64,000 nt of DNA from an uncultured Flavobacteriaceae bacterium (GCA_934675205.1 CAKUPQ010000003.1:124001-188000), one strand, 5' to 3'; shown: positions 42,701 through 51,208, counted from the stretch's first letter. Numbers and translations are program-made. The notes: generated by a model not told the origin, from the letters alone.

Positions 42701-44242
42701 GATGCAGACGTTTTGCGTAAGGCAATGGGAAAAAAGCAAAAAGACGTGTTGGACAAGATGAAACCTCGTTTTATCGAACAGGCATCAGCCAAAGGACACA
42801 ATCCTGAAATTCTCGAAAAAGTCTGGAAAGACTGGGAAGCATTCGCAAGTTATGCGTTCAACAAATCACACTCCACTTGCTATGCCTGGATTGCTTATCA
42901 AACGGCTTATCTGAAAGCTCATTATCCGTCTGAGTATATGGCTGCGGTACTTTCCAACAATATGAATGATATTAAATCGGTTACTTTCTTTATGGAAGAA
43001 TGTAAACGAATGGGAATCGAGGTGCTTTCTCCCGATGTAAACGAGTCGTTTTATAAATTTACGGTAAACGAAAACAATGCGATTCGCTTTGGAATGGGAG
43101 CTGTAAAAAACGTGGGAGCAGCAGCAGTGCAAACGATTGTCGATACCCGAAAAGACGGAAAATACAAGTCCGTTTTTGATTTGGCACGTAGGGTTGATTT
43201 GCGTTCAGCCAATAAAAAAGCCTTTGAAAATCTGGCTTTGGCAGGAGGTTTTGACTGTTTTACCGATACGCATAGAGCTCAATATTTTTCGATGGATGGA
43301 GATGGAGTTTCATTCCTTGAAAAAGTAATCCGATATGGAGCTAAACATCAGGAAAACGAAAATTCTGCCCAAGTGAGCCTGTTCGGAGATTCCAGCGAAG
43401 TGCAAATTCCAGAGCCTGTTGTTCCTGCTGCAGAAGAGTGGGGAGCAATGGAAAAATTAGCCAGAGAAAAAGAAGTAGTCGGAATTTATATTTCGGGACA
43501 TCCTCTGGATAATTATAAATACGAACTGAGATATTTCTGCAACACGAGTTTGAACAAGATAAATGATTTGAACTCTCTGATTGGCAAACAGATAAATGTA
43601 GGTGGAATCATCACGAATTTTGAACACAGAATTGCCAAAAACGGAAAAGGTTGGGGAATCGTAACCCTTGAAGATTATGACGGAAGCTATGATTTTCGCT
43701 TTTTCGGAGAAGATTATCTGAAATTCAAGATGTATTTCAACCAAAATCAGTTTACCTATATGAAATTTGTAGTAAAAGAAGGTTGGATGAACAGAGAAAC
43801 AGGTAAAAGAGGCGAACCAATGATACAGGTTTTGCAGATGCAATATTTGCAAGATGTGCTTTCGACCTTTGCTAAAAACCTGATAATCAGATTTAGTTTA
43901 AGCGAATTGGAAAAAGATGTAGTGGAAAAAATTTTGGAGGCTTTCCGAAAAAACAAAGGAAATCATTCCGTGACGTTTGAGATTTTTGAAATCGACAAAG
44001 AGCAAAAAGAAACCGTTGCTTCAGTTTTGCTTAAACCTCAATCAGAGGATTTGGACATAGACGATTTGGAAAATTATACCGACCCCGAAGAAATCGAAAT
44101 CGAAGAAGAACTTTTGACCGAACCCGAAGAAATCAAAGTCCTGAACCATCTGGCAATGGACAGCCGAAATATGAAAATCAATATCTGTAAAGAATTATTA
44201 GAAGAACTGGAGCAAAATCAAATCAATTTTAAGTTGAACTAG
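39734..44242 (+). CDS. dnaE: DNA polymerase III alpha subunit with fused DnaQ-like exonuclease
   Basis: The 1502-residue protein starts with a DEDDh proofreading domain: FDTETTGLPRNW near residue 5, then GHNVGFDLN and HNATADVEAT. A PHP domain begins at VHLHNHTQFS near 258, and the polymerase core has PDIDIDFDDEGR near 683. A helix-hairpin and OB-fold region (VGGIITNFEHRI and on) follow. This exonuclease-polymerase fusion is usual in Bacteroidetes DnaE. Its last 17 codons are copied, with changes, further downstream at 45152. It is single-gene on this strand with its own promoter region. Confidence 0.97.
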   Translation: MYLIFDTETTGLPRNWNAPITDTDNWPRCVQIAWQLHDENGKLIENQDYLIKPDGFNIPFDSERIHGISTELAMEQGIPLTEVLEKFNVALSKAKFVVGHNVGFDLNIMGCEFHRKSVETELNSKPLLDTCTEDTAELLKIPGGRGGRFKLPTLTELYQFLFNENFKEAHNATADVEATTRAFLELIRKDFFTKEQLDVPADYFKNFKENNPNTIQLIGLKNINLKGASDKIRERIAKEKKDSGTVLTDISQITGDFVHLHNHTQFSVLQSTISIQDLVNATAKHQMKAVAMTDIGNMMGAFQFVSKIENHNKSVKAKNAEIEENGGVPTETTIKPIVGCQLFVCDNHLDKSRKDNGYQIVFLAKNKNGYHNLAKMSSIAYTKGFYYVPRIDKNIVEQYKDDIMVLSGNLYGEIPSKILNIGEVQAEEALLWWKQQFGEDFYLELMRHNQQDEDVVNKTLIEFSEKHNIKLIATNNTFYVNKEDANAHDILLCVKDAEKQATPKGRGRGFRYGLDNEEYYFKSSDEMKMLFSDIPEAINNIDEIVEKVEAYSLYRDVLLPKFDIPEEFLVEEDNLDGGKRGENNYLKHLTYVGAEKRYKEITDDIRERLDFELETIEKTGYPGYFLIVQDFIAAAREMGVSVGPGRGSAAGSAVAYCLGITNIDPIEYDLLFERFLNPDRVSMPDIDIDFDDEGRGRVMQYVIDKYGQNQVAQIITYGTMAAKSSIRDTARVLDLPLFDADRVAKLIPNMSLAKIFSLDDATLKKSLRPDEYEKVAQLKQLSETEDLTGQTIQQAKMLEGSLRNTGIHACGVIITPDDISNFVPIANAKDSELNVTQFDNSVAESAGLLKMDFLGLKTLTLIKDTVKLVKYTKGIDLDPDNFPIDDVKTYELFQRGETVGIFQYESPGMQKYMKDLKPTVFGDLIAMNALYRPGPIEYIPSFVKRKNGEEEIKYDLDAMEEYLSETYGITVYQEQVMLLSQKLADFSKGDADVLRKAMGKKQKDVLDKMKPRFIEQASAKGHNPEILEKVWKDWEAFASYAFNKSHSTCYAWIAYQTAYLKAHYPSEYMAAVLSNNMNDIKSVTFFMEECKRMGIEVLSPDVNESFYKFTVNENNAIRFGMGAVKNVGAAAVQTIVDTRKDGKYKSVFDLARRVDLRSANKKAFENLALAGGFDCFTDTHRAQYFSMDGDGVSFLEKVIRYGAKHQENENSAQVSLFGDSSEVQIPEPVVPAAEEWGAMEKLAREKEVVGIYISGHPLDNYKYELRYFCNTSLNKINDLNSLIGKQINVGGIITNFEHRIAKNGKGWGIVTLEDYDGSYDFRFFGEDYLKFKMYFNQNQFTYMKFVVKEGWMNRETGKRGEPMIQVLQMQYLQDVLSTFAKNLIIRFSLSELEKDVVEKILEAFRKNKGNHSVTFEIFEIDKEQKETVASVLLKPQSEDLDIDDLENYTDPEEIEIEEELLTEPEEIKVLNHLAMDSRNMKINICKELLEELEQNQINFKLN

Positions 44243-44247
44243 AAGTA

Positions 44248-44817
44248 TTACTCTTTTACTCTAATTTCCTTTACCAATGCTGTAATCGGAATGACATCAA
44301 CGGAATTTTCGTTGGCTAAAAAAAGAACTTCTTTTGTTTTTCCGATCATTTTTCCGGTTTTGGTTTGGTTGTCAGCAAATGTTATTTGAATATCGGTTTG
44401 GGCTAAAACTCGATTTTTTGAAATATTCCCGTAACTACTTGCTGAAATAAAAAGATATAAAAAAAACAAAATAGCAGTAGAAAAATACCGTACAGAACGG
44501 TACCATCTTTTTTTGTCTAACCCAAAGTTTGCTCTGGAGTAGGATTTAGGAAATCTATTTTGATAAAAGGAATCAAAGACAAAAAGAGAATAGGTTCCCA
44601 ATAGAGAAATTATTACGAAAAACAATATTCTGAAATCAGAAAAAGGTGCAATCAGAAAATCAAAAACACCAGCGTAATCAAAAATATTGACACCAAATTT
44701 GGAGTATTTCTGATAGGTAAAAAGCATACCTATCGCAACGGCAACTACATAGGCAATACCCAAAATAGTTTGTGATTCTTTAAGGATTATTTTTATTCGA
44801 TTTTCGGTAAAAAACAT
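44248..44817 (-). CDS. Uncharacterised membrane protein, copy 1
   Basis: No known family. The 189-residue product has an N-terminal cytoplasmic stretch with a GIAYVVAVAIGMLFTYQK helix, two further membrane helices (ILFFVIISLLGTYSLFVF and ILFFLYLFISASSYG), and a short C-terminal domain ending VIPITALVKEIRVKE. The sequence from about residue 13 to the end is nearly identical to copy 2 at 45214-45783, with one visible amino-acid change. The first 12 residues differ more. The stop lies six bases after the dnaE stop on the opposite strand. Confidence 0.7.
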   Translation of the reverse strand: MFFTENRIKIILKESQTILGIAYVVAVAIGMLFTYQKYSKFGVNIFDYAGVFDFLIAPFSDFRILFFVIISLLGTYSLFVFDSFYQNRFPKSYSRANFGLDKKRWYRSVRYFSTAILFFLYLFISASSYGNISKNRVLAQTDIQITFADNQTKTGKMIGKTKEVLFLANENSVDVIPITALVKEIRVKE

Positions 44818-44964
44818 TCGAAGGTCATTGTTATGAGCTTGTAAAATTACAAAAAACTTTGTTAAAGGTTCTAAAAGAATGTTTAGAATACATACGAAAT
44901 GAAATTAAAATATGGCTAGTATCAAAATTCCTACCTACTGATTTCTAAATCCTAAATAAAGAAT

Positions 44965-44972
44965 TAACTTTG
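44965..44972 (+). promoter_or_regulatory. -7 element of the truncated aminotransferase copy
   Basis: TAACTTTG lies 25 bases before the ATG at 44997 and corresponds to TAGTTTTG (46872) before the complete gene. Both are followed by GCACAACT. Confidence 0.55.
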
Positions 44973-44996
44973 CACAACTCAAACAAAAAAAACACT

Positions 44997-45167
44997 ATGC
45001 CTAGAATTTCAAATAAAGGCTTACAAATGCCTGAATCACCGATTAGAAAATTAGTTCCTTATGCTGAAATTGCCAAAAAGAAAGGACATAAAGTATATCA
45101 TTTAAATATCGGCACCCCCAATATTAAAACTCCTGAAATTGCCATTGAAGTTGTAAAGAATTGTTAG
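44997..45167 (+). pseudogene. Truncated 5' copy of the aminotransferase gene
   Basis: The first ~55 codons (ATG at 44997, [20 protein letters not shown]) match the N-terminus of the aminotransferase encoded at 46902. The nucleotides share a perfect block of about 46 bases, with roughly one difference in eight to ten elsewhere. The copy breaks off at TGTAAAGAATT and continues as dnaE-like sequence, with a TAG at 45165. It retains the promoter element but lacks the pyridoxal-phosphate domain, so it is a remnant. Confidence 0.8.
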
Positions 45168-45208
45168 ACGAATTAGAACAAAATCAAATCAATTTTAAGT
45201 TGAATTAA
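45152..45208 (+). pseudogene. Copied 3' end of dnaE
   Basis: The bases encode [18 protein letters not shown] and a stop, matching the true dnaE end CKELLEELEQNQINFKLN with synonymous and one non-synonymous change. The copy is out of frame with the aminotransferase fragment before it. The junction falls in an 11-base sequence, TGTAAAGAATT, present in both ancestors. Confidence 0.8.
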
Positions 45209-45213
45209 AAGTA

Positions 45214-45783
45214 TCACTCTTTTACCCTAATTTCCTTTACCAATGCTGTAATCGGAATGACATCAACGGAATTTTCGTGGGCTAAAAAAAGAACTTCTTT
45301 TGTTTTTCCGATCATTTTTCCGGTTTTGGTTTGGTTGTCAGCAAATGTTATTTGAATATCGGTTTGGGCTAAAACTCGATTTTTTGAAATATTCCCGTAA
45401 CTACTTGCTGAAATAAAAAGATATAAAAAAAACAAAATAGCAGTAGAAAAATACCGTACAGAACGGTACCATCTTTTTTTGTCTAACCCAAAGTTTGCTC
45501 TGGAGTAGGATTTAGGAAATCTATTTTGATAAAAGGAATCAAAGACAAAAAGAGAATAGGTTCCCAATAGAGAAATTATTACGAAAAACAATATTCTGAA
45601 ATCAGAAAAAGGTGCAATCAGAAAATCAAAAACACCAGCGTAATCAAAAATATTGACACCAAATTTGGAGTATTTCTGATAGGTAAAAAGCATACCTATC
45701 GCAACGGCAACTACATAGGCAATACCCAAAATAGTTTGTGATTCTTTTAAAAGTGCTTTAATCCGTTGTTCTAATAAAGACAT
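45214..45783 (-). CDS. Uncharacterised membrane protein, copy 2
   Basis: Start chosen at ATG 45783 (MSLLEQRIKALLKESQ), giving 189 residues, exactly as in copy 1; an upstream start at 45807 would add eight. From about residue 13 to the end the protein is the same as copy 1 except Asn to His in LFLAHENS. The stop also lies six bases after a dnaE-type stop, as in copy 1. Three membrane segments are predicted; no function known. Confidence 0.7.
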   Translation of the reverse strand: MSLLEQRIKALLKESQTILGIAYVVAVAIGMLFTYQKYSKFGVNIFDYAGVFDFLIAPFSDFRILFFVIISLLGTYSLFVFDSFYQNRFPKSYSRANFGLDKKRWYRSVRYFSTAILFFLYLFISASSYGNISKNRVLAQTDIQITFADNQTKTGKMIGKTKEVLFLAHENSVDVIPITALVKEIRVKE

Positions 45784-45888
45784 TTCTTTCGTTTTATATC
45801 CTATCAATATTCTAATTTTACTACATTCAAATTTACAAAAATCTTTTAAAAAGCAGAAATTCTGAATTAAACAACTTGTAGCAAAAAA

Positions 45889-46779
45889 TTAGTCAAGAAT
45901 TTTCCATTTTCTGAACTTTGTTGCTTTTTGAATCAGCTTTTCAAAGAAGTTCATATTTTTATACCTCAATTTTTCTGCTCCCATTCTTTCGGGGTTGAGT
46001 TTTAGAGAAAGAGCGACTAATTCCTCAAAGGTTTTACCTTTGTTTTGGTCAAAAAAGCGATTGATGATTTCTCGAAATTCTTTAAAATACCAATAATGAT
46101 GAATGAGAGGTTCGGCTTCGATGATGTTTGGATTTTTAGATTGGAGAAGATAGCTAAAAGCAAATTGCTCCACTACGTGAGATGGATTTTCGGGATAAAT
46201 ATAATCCGTAAGTGATAGGGCATCGTTAAAAACCTCATTGTCATCAGGAATATTTACTCCGATTGCTCCTGCATTGTACATTTTTGTACTTTTTAAAAAA
46301 GTAAACTTTTTTTCACCTACAACAGCCTGATAGTTTTTTCTTTTGAGGTAATTGTCAAAATTTTGTATGATTTTATTTTTTCGCTGGCCTACCGAACCTT
46401 CGTCTAAACTCATCACATAAGACCCATTATTGATGTGGTTGAATAATTCGGATATGTTTTTTTTGAAATAAGTATCACTGTCCAAATACAAAACATTTCC
46501 CGAAAATCGGGTAGAAAAATCTTTTAGCAATTCAATTTTTATCCGATGTACAAAATTAATATCTCCTGCCCATTTTTTTATGGTTTCTTTGTTCAGCAAC
46601 ACGTATTCAATGTCTGACGGTAGTTTTTGCTTGAAATAATCAATGTTATCGGTATAGACAACTACTTTATTTTCGTCTCCCTTGTGATGTGCATAATAAG
46701 AAAGTAAGGCAAAAACGGCTTCGTTCAGATATTCATCGCTACCGTGAGTGAAGTATAGGATATGGTTTTGTCTGTTCAT
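45889..46779 (-). CDS. GT8-like glycosyltransferase
   Basis: Start at ATG 46779 (MNRQNHILYFTHGSDEY), preferred over an upstream frame that begins with no signal. The 296-residue protein has a nucleotide-sugar transferase fold: VVVYTDN, then the metal-binding LYLDSDTYF (DxD) near residue 100, a SLDEGSVGQR loop and NAGAIGVNI. It is a stand-alone cytosolic GT of the GT8/nucleotide-diphospho-sugar class. The gene lies between the membrane-protein copy and the aminotransferase; the corresponding position next to copy 1 has no GT. Confidence 0.72.
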   Translation of the reverse strand: MNRQNHILYFTHGSDEYLNEAVFALLSYYAHHKGDENKVVVYTDNIDYFKQKLPSDIEYVLLNKETIKKWAGDINFVHRIKIELLKDFSTRFSGNVLYLDSDTYFKKNISELFNHINNGSYVMSLDEGSVGQRKNKIIQNFDNYLKRKNYQAVVGEKKFTFLKSTKMYNAGAIGVNIPDDNEVFNDALSLTDYIYPENPSHVVEQFAFSYLLQSKNPNIIEAEPLIHHYWYFKEFREIINRFFDQNKGKTFEELVALSLKLNPERMGAEKLRYKNMNFFEKLIQKATKFRKWKILD

Positions 46780-46871
46780 CGGATTCGATTGTCGAGTTAT
46801 ATAAAAACAAAAGTAAGAAAAATACAATACAATTTTAAAAGATTTTTGGGCTGTAAATCCTTAAAAAATAG

Positions 46872-46879
46872 TAGTTTTG
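46872..46879 (+). promoter_or_regulatory. -7 promoter element for the aminotransferase gene
   Basis: TAGTTTTG matches TAnnTTTG and lies 22 bases before the ATG. A TTTG at 46845-46848 gives a 23-base spacer, at the long end. Confidence 0.55.
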
Positions 46880-46901
46880 CACAACTTAAAAAATAAAAAC
46901 A

Positions 46902-48095
46902 ATGCCTAAAATTTCCAACAAAGGCTTACAAATGCCTGAATCACCGATTAGAAAATTAGTTCCTTTTGCTGAAACTGCCAAAAAGAAAGGACACAAAGTA
47001 TATCATCTAAACATCGGGCAACCCGATATTAAAACTCCCGAAGTTGCTATCGAAGCGGTTAAAAATGCAGATATAAAAGTATTGGAATACAGCCATTCGG
47101 CAGGTTTTGAGAGTTATAGAATTAAGTTGGCTCAATCGTATCAAAAAATCGGATTATCTGTTGAGTCGCAAGATATTATCATCACTACAGGAGGTTCAGA
47201 AGCTTTGATGTTTGCTATGGGAAGTACGATGGATTCGGGAGACGAAATCATTATTCCCGAGCCTTTTTATGCAAACTACAACGGATTTTCGGTAGCATCT
47301 GGAATCAATGTTGTTCCGGTTATGTCGGGAATCGAAACAGGTTTTGCCCTGCCTCCGATTGAGGAATTTGAGAAATTGATTACTCCGAAAACAAAAGCGA
47401 TTCTGATTTGTAATCCGGGGAATCCGACAGGATATTTATACTCAAAAGAAGAAATCGAAAAATTAGCCGAAATCGTCAAAAAACACGATTTGTTCTTGAT
47501 TGCTGACGAAGTATATAGAGAGTTTATCTATGATAAAGATGTTCAGCATCATTCGGTTCTGAACGTAAAAGGCATCGAGCAAAATGCGATTATGATTGAT
47601 TCGGTTTCCAAAAGATACAGTATGTGTGGAGCGAGAATCGGTTGTATTGTTTCTAAAAATAAGGAAGTAATGCAAACTGCAATGAAATTCGCTCAGGCAC
47701 GTTTAAGTCCACCGACTTACGAACAGATTGCGAGTGAGGCAGCTCTCGAAACTCCACAATCGTATTTTGATGAAGTAATTGCTGAATACAAAGACCGTAG
47801 AGATACTTTGATTTCGGAATTGCAAAAAATCGAGGGAGTTCAGATTGCTACTCCTAAAGGTGCTTTTTATTGTATTGCCAAACTTCCGGTTGATAATGCA
47901 GATAAATTTGCTCAATGGTTGTTAGAAGAATTCGAGTACAACAAAGAAACCGTTATGGTCGCTCCTGCAAGCGGATTTTATTCGACAAAAGGAGTAGGTC
48001 TTGATGAAGTTCGTATTGCGTATGTACTGAAAAAAGAAGATTTGATAAAAGCAGTCGAAGTTCTGAAACACGCTTTGAGTAGATATAAGGGTTGA
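46902..48095 (+). CDS. Pyridoxal-phosphate-dependent class I/II aminotransferase
   Basis: The 397-residue protein has fold-type I aminotransferase motifs: TGGSEALMFAMGS near residue 90, CNPGNPTGYLYSKEE, ADEVYREFIYD, and the PLP Schiff-base Lys237 in DSVSKRYSMCGARIG. It is an AspC/aspartate-type enzyme by pattern; the exact amino acid donor cannot be read from motifs alone. It has its own promoter and ends at a strong bidirectional terminator. A diverged 5' fragment of the same gene lies at 44997. Confidence 0.9.
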   Translation: MPKISNKGLQMPESPIRKLVPFAETAKKKGHKVYHLNIGQPDIKTPEVAIEAVKNADIKVLEYSHSAGFESYRIKLAQSYQKIGLSVESQDIIITTGGSEALMFAMGSTMDSGDEIIIPEPFYANYNGFSVASGINVVPVMSGIETGFALPPIEEFEKLITPKTKAILICNPGNPTGYLYSKEEIEKLAEIVKKHDLFLIADEVYREFIYDKDVQHHSVLNVKGIEQNAIMIDSVSKRYSMCGARIGCIVSKNKEVMQTAMKFAQARLSPPTYEQIASEAALETPQSYFDEVIAEYKDRRDTLISELQKIEGVQIATPKGAFYCIAKLPVDNADKFAQWLLEEFEYNKETVMVAPASGFYSTKGVGLDEVRIAYVLKKEDLIKAVEVLKHALSRYKG

Positions 48096-48128
48096 TAGTT
48101 ATCTGTCTGTAAACTGTGACTGTAAACT

Positions 48129-48172
48129 AAAAAATGCGGTCAAAAAGTATCACTTTTTGACCGCATTTTTTC
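48129..48172. terminator. Bidirectional hairpin terminator
   Basis: AAAATGCGGTCAAAAAGT pairs with ACTTTTTGACCGCATTTT around ATC, with an A tract before and a T tract after. It lies between the convergent aminotransferase and maltose phosphorylase genes and can serve both. Confidence 0.88.
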
Positions 48173-50478
48173 TAAACTTTTACCAAACTATCAGGAGCTA
48201 CCGTAACCGATTTTCCGTTTACGATTACCTGCATTTCTTTATTCCCTTCCAATTTAAAAACAGTTTCGTTTTGGGTTACATTTACTTTCAGAATTTGATT
48301 TCTGAAATTGATTTTAAACGAGAAGCCTTTCCATTGTGTGGGTAGTTTAGGCGAAAAATGAAGGGTGTTATCTTTAACTCTCATTCCTCCGAAACCTTCG
48401 ACAATGCTCATCCAGGTTCCTGCCATTGAAGTAATGTGCAATCCTTCTTCAACTTCTTTGTTGTAATCGTCCAAATCCAATCTTGAAGTGCGTAAATAAA
48501 ACTGATAAGCCTGTTCCATTCGGTCTAATTTTGCAGCCAAAATACTATGCACACAAGGAGAAAGCGAACTCTCGTGAACAGTCAGAGGTTCGTAAAAATC
48601 AAAGTGTTTTTCGAGCTCTTCTTGCGAAAAATGTTCTTCAAAGAAATAAAACCCCTGCAAGGTATCTGCCTGTTTGATGTAAGGCGAACGCAAAATCCTG
48701 TCCCAGCTCCATTTTTGGTTAAGTGGTCTTTGACTTTTGTCCAATTCGGAAACAGGTGTTAAATCTTTATCCAAAAATCCGTCCTGTTGTAAGTAAATGC
48801 CAAGTTCTTCCGAATAAGGAAAATACATATTGTCAGCTACTTTTTTCCATTCTGAAATTTCCGCTTTCGACAAATGGACTTTGTTCATAATTCTGACAAA
48901 ATCACTGCTGTATTCCGTTTCCGTTTTTCCGATTTGCTCGGTTGTGTAATCAATGCACCATTTTGCTAAATAATTGGTATAGAAATTATTATTTATGTTG
49001 TTTTCGTATTCGTTCGGTCCTGTAACTCCGAGAATTACGTATTGTTGTTTTTCGTTAGAATAATTTGCTCTTTGATGCCAGAATCGTGCAATTCCAATCA
49101 GAACTTCCAAACCTTTTTTGGGAATATAGCTGTAATCTCCCGTAAATCGTACGTAATTGAAAATCGCAAAAGCAATAGCTCCGTTTCGGTGGATTTCTTC
49201 AAAAGTAATTTCCCATTCGTTATGACATTCCTCTCCGTTCATCGTAACCATCGGATAAAGTGCTGCTCCGTTTGTAAATCCGAGTTTTTGAGCATTTTCA
49301 ATCGCTTTTTCCAAATGATTGTAACGATAAACCAAAAGGTTTCTCGCTGCATTTTGGTCTTTGGTTGCCATATAGAACGGAAGACAGTAAGCTTCTGTAT
49401 CCCAATAGGTTGAGCCTCCGTATTTTTCGCCTGTAAATCCTTTCGGTCCGATGTTTAAACGGGCATCTTTACCCAAATACGTTTGATTGAGCTGAAAAAT
49501 ATTAAAACGGATTCCCTGTTGGGCTTTGGTGTCTCCCTCAATGGTAATATCTGCCATTTCCCAAATCTTTGCCCAAGCGGTTTTTTGTTCTTCCAAAAGT
49601 TGTTCAAATCCTTTTTCGTTGGCTTTTTCTAATACCTTTTTACTTGCTGTAAGTAATTCATTTTCAGAATGATTTGTCGAAACGACATAACCTCCGAATT
49701 TAACCAAGGTTGCGGTTTGTTCGGGTTGAACATTTATTTCATACTCTAATTGAATTTTAGTTTGCGATTGGATTGTTTTCGGGTTTAAAAGCTGTTTTTG
49801 ACCGTTTACAAAAACCGAATTTTCCATAAACGTAACCACGTTAAACAAGGTTTTGTACGTTCGTGCCTGTACAAATCCGAAGTTTTTTTCTGCTCCACTA
49901 TTCAAAGGCTCCCAAAAAGTTTCTTCCCAGTTGGCATCTTCGTTTTTCACTCCCGAATCGACATAAGGCTTGAATGTGATTTTTGCCTCCTTGTTCAAAG
50001 GTTTAATTTCGTATCGGATAGCTCCCAACTCGTCCAAATCCAAAGATAGAAAACGCTTTGTGTTTACTTCGATTTCTGTTCCGTTTTGAAGTAAAGCGAC
50101 AAACGAACGCTTTAGCCAACCCTCTTTCATATTGAGCTCTCTACGGAAATTTCGTATTTCTTTGGCTTTGTTCAAGTCCAGAGTTTCATCGTTTATTTCG
50201 ATGTCAATTCCAATCCAATTGGGTGCGTTCAGCACTTTGGCAAAATATTCGGGATATCCGTTTTTCCACCAACCTACTTTGGTCTTGTCAGGGTAATAAA
50301 TCCCTGCAATATAGCTTCCCTGAAAAGCTTTTCCGGAGTAATGTTCTTCAAAATTAGCACGTTGCCCCATAGCTCCGTTACCAATACTAAAAAGACTTTC
50401 GGATGATTTAATTCTTTGTTTGTCAAATCCTTCCTCAATAATTGACCAATCGTTGGGTATGATATAATCCTGATTCAT
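48172..50478 (-). CDS. Glycoside hydrolase family 65 maltose phosphorylase-like enzyme
   Basis: The start used is ATG 50478 (MNQDYIIPNDWSIIEEG); an upstream start would add 17 residues with no benefit. The 768-residue protein has the GH65 pattern: SLFSIGNGAMGQRANFEEHY, GSTYWDTEAYCLPFYM near the middle, then NGEECHNEWEITFEEIHRNG with the general-acid Glu near residue 420-430. GH65 maltose phosphorylases split maltose with phosphate to glucose and beta-glucose-1-phosphate. The next gene on this strand, beta-phosphoglucomutase, uses that product, which supports the assignment. A trehalose or kojibiose specificity is not excluded by motif alone. Confidence 0.88.
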   Translation of the reverse strand: MNQDYIIPNDWSIIEEGFDKQRIKSSESLFSIGNGAMGQRANFEEHYSGKAFQGSYIAGIYYPDKTKVGWWKNGYPEYFAKVLNAPNWIGIDIEINDETLDLNKAKEIRNFRRELNMKEGWLKRSFVALLQNGTEIEVNTKRFLSLDLDELGAIRYEIKPLNKEAKITFKPYVDSGVKNEDANWEETFWEPLNSGAEKNFGFVQARTYKTLFNVVTFMENSVFVNGQKQLLNPKTIQSQTKIQLEYEINVQPEQTATLVKFGGYVVSTNHSENELLTASKKVLEKANEKGFEQLLEEQKTAWAKIWEMADITIEGDTKAQQGIRFNIFQLNQTYLGKDARLNIGPKGFTGEKYGGSTYWDTEAYCLPFYMATKDQNAARNLLVYRYNHLEKAIENAQKLGFTNGAALYPMVTMNGEECHNEWEITFEEIHRNGAIAFAIFNYVRFTGDYSYIPKKGLEVLIGIARFWHQRANYSNEKQQYVILGVTGPNEYENNINNNFYTNYLAKWCIDYTTEQIGKTETEYSSDFVRIMNKVHLSKAEISEWKKVADNMYFPYSEELGIYLQQDGFLDKDLTPVSELDKSQRPLNQKWSWDRILRSPYIKQADTLQGFYFFEEHFSQEELEKHFDFYEPLTVHESSLSPCVHSILAAKLDRMEQAYQFYLRTSRLDLDDYNKEVEEGLHITSMAGTWMSIVEGFGGMRVKDNTLHFSPKLPTQWKGFSFKINFRNQILKVNVTQNETVFKLEGNKEMQVIVNGKSVTVAPDSLVKV

Positions 50479-50494
50479 TATTTTTTTATAAGAT

Positions 50495-50565
50495 AATAGA
50501 AAATAGAGAATAGAGAACAGACTTTTCAAGCCTTTTCTATTTTCTGTTTTCTGTGTTCTATATTC
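50495..50565. repeat. Imperfect inverted repeat (AATAGAAAATAGAGAATAG type)
   Basis: A purine-rich left arm (AATAGAAAATAGAGAATAGA) is partly complementary to TCTATTTTCTGTTTTCTGTG and TTCTATATTC on the right. It fills the short gap between the phosphorylase and beta-phosphoglucomutase genes and touches the latter's stop. Confidence 0.45.
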
Positions 50566-51208
50566 TTTTTAAAAATTCATTTGAGATTTCTGTAAAATCT
50601 CTGAAAACATATTTTGCTTGGTATAAAATCTCTTTATTTCCGATACCGATACTTGTCATTCCTGCACGGTTAGCTGCCTGAATTCCCGCAACGGAATCCT
50701 CAAAAACAATACAATTTTCGGGTTTTGTGTTTACTTTTTCTGCTCCGATAACGAAAACTTCGGGGTCGGGCTTGGCTTTAGAAACATCATTTCCGTCCAC
50801 AACCGCATCAAAATAGGAGAGAAGTCCTGTCTTTTCCAAAATTGGTCTTGCATTTTTACTTGCCGAACCGAGAACGATTTTCCAGCCGTTCGCCCTGACA
50901 AAATTTAATGTATCCAAAACTCCTACAAGGATTTCGTTTTCGTCCATTTTTTCGATGTACCTCAAATAATCCTCATTTTTCCGAGTTAAAAGCATTTCAA
51001 AATCAGCTTTGGAAACTTCTTTTTTACCCAATTCCAGAATAATTTCTAAAGAGCGGATACGACTTACACCCTTTAGTTGTTCGTTATGTTCGTGGGTAAA
51101 ATCAATTCCCAATTCGTCTGCCAATTTCTTCCAAGCCAGAAAATGGTATTTTGCTGTATCGACTATAACTCCGTCAAGGTCGAATATAAATGTTTTATCT
51201 TTTTTCAT
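50558..51208 (-). CDS. pgmB: Beta-phosphoglucomutase
   Basis: The 216-residue HAD-family protein has the nucleophile motif FDLDGVIVDTAKYHFLAWKK (Asp10, Asp12). A cap region with KGVSRIRSLEIILELG follows, then LGSASKNA, GNDVSKAKPDPEVF and FEDSVAGIQAANRAGM. It converts beta-glucose-1-phosphate to glucose-6-phosphate. The gene overlaps the MFS gene by one base and lies next to the GH65 gene, so the product of phosphorolysis is channelled here. Confidence 0.93.
   Translation of the reverse strand: MKKDKTFIFDLDGVIVDTAKYHFLAWKKLADELGIDFTHEHNEQLKGVSRIRSLEIILELGKKEVSKADFEMLLTRKNEDYLRYIEKMDENEILVGVLDTLNFVRANGWKIVLGSASKNARPILEKTGLLSYFDAVVDGNDVSKAKPDPEVFVIGAEKVNTKPENCIVFEDSVAGIQAANRAGMTSIGIGNKEILYQAKYVFRDFTEISNEFLKRI

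Noticed and set aside
44970..45167. 65-codon frame considered as a separate small gene
   Set aside because: It is the 5' end of an aminotransferase copy that ends at a recombination join; the shorter ATG at 44997 matches the true gene start.
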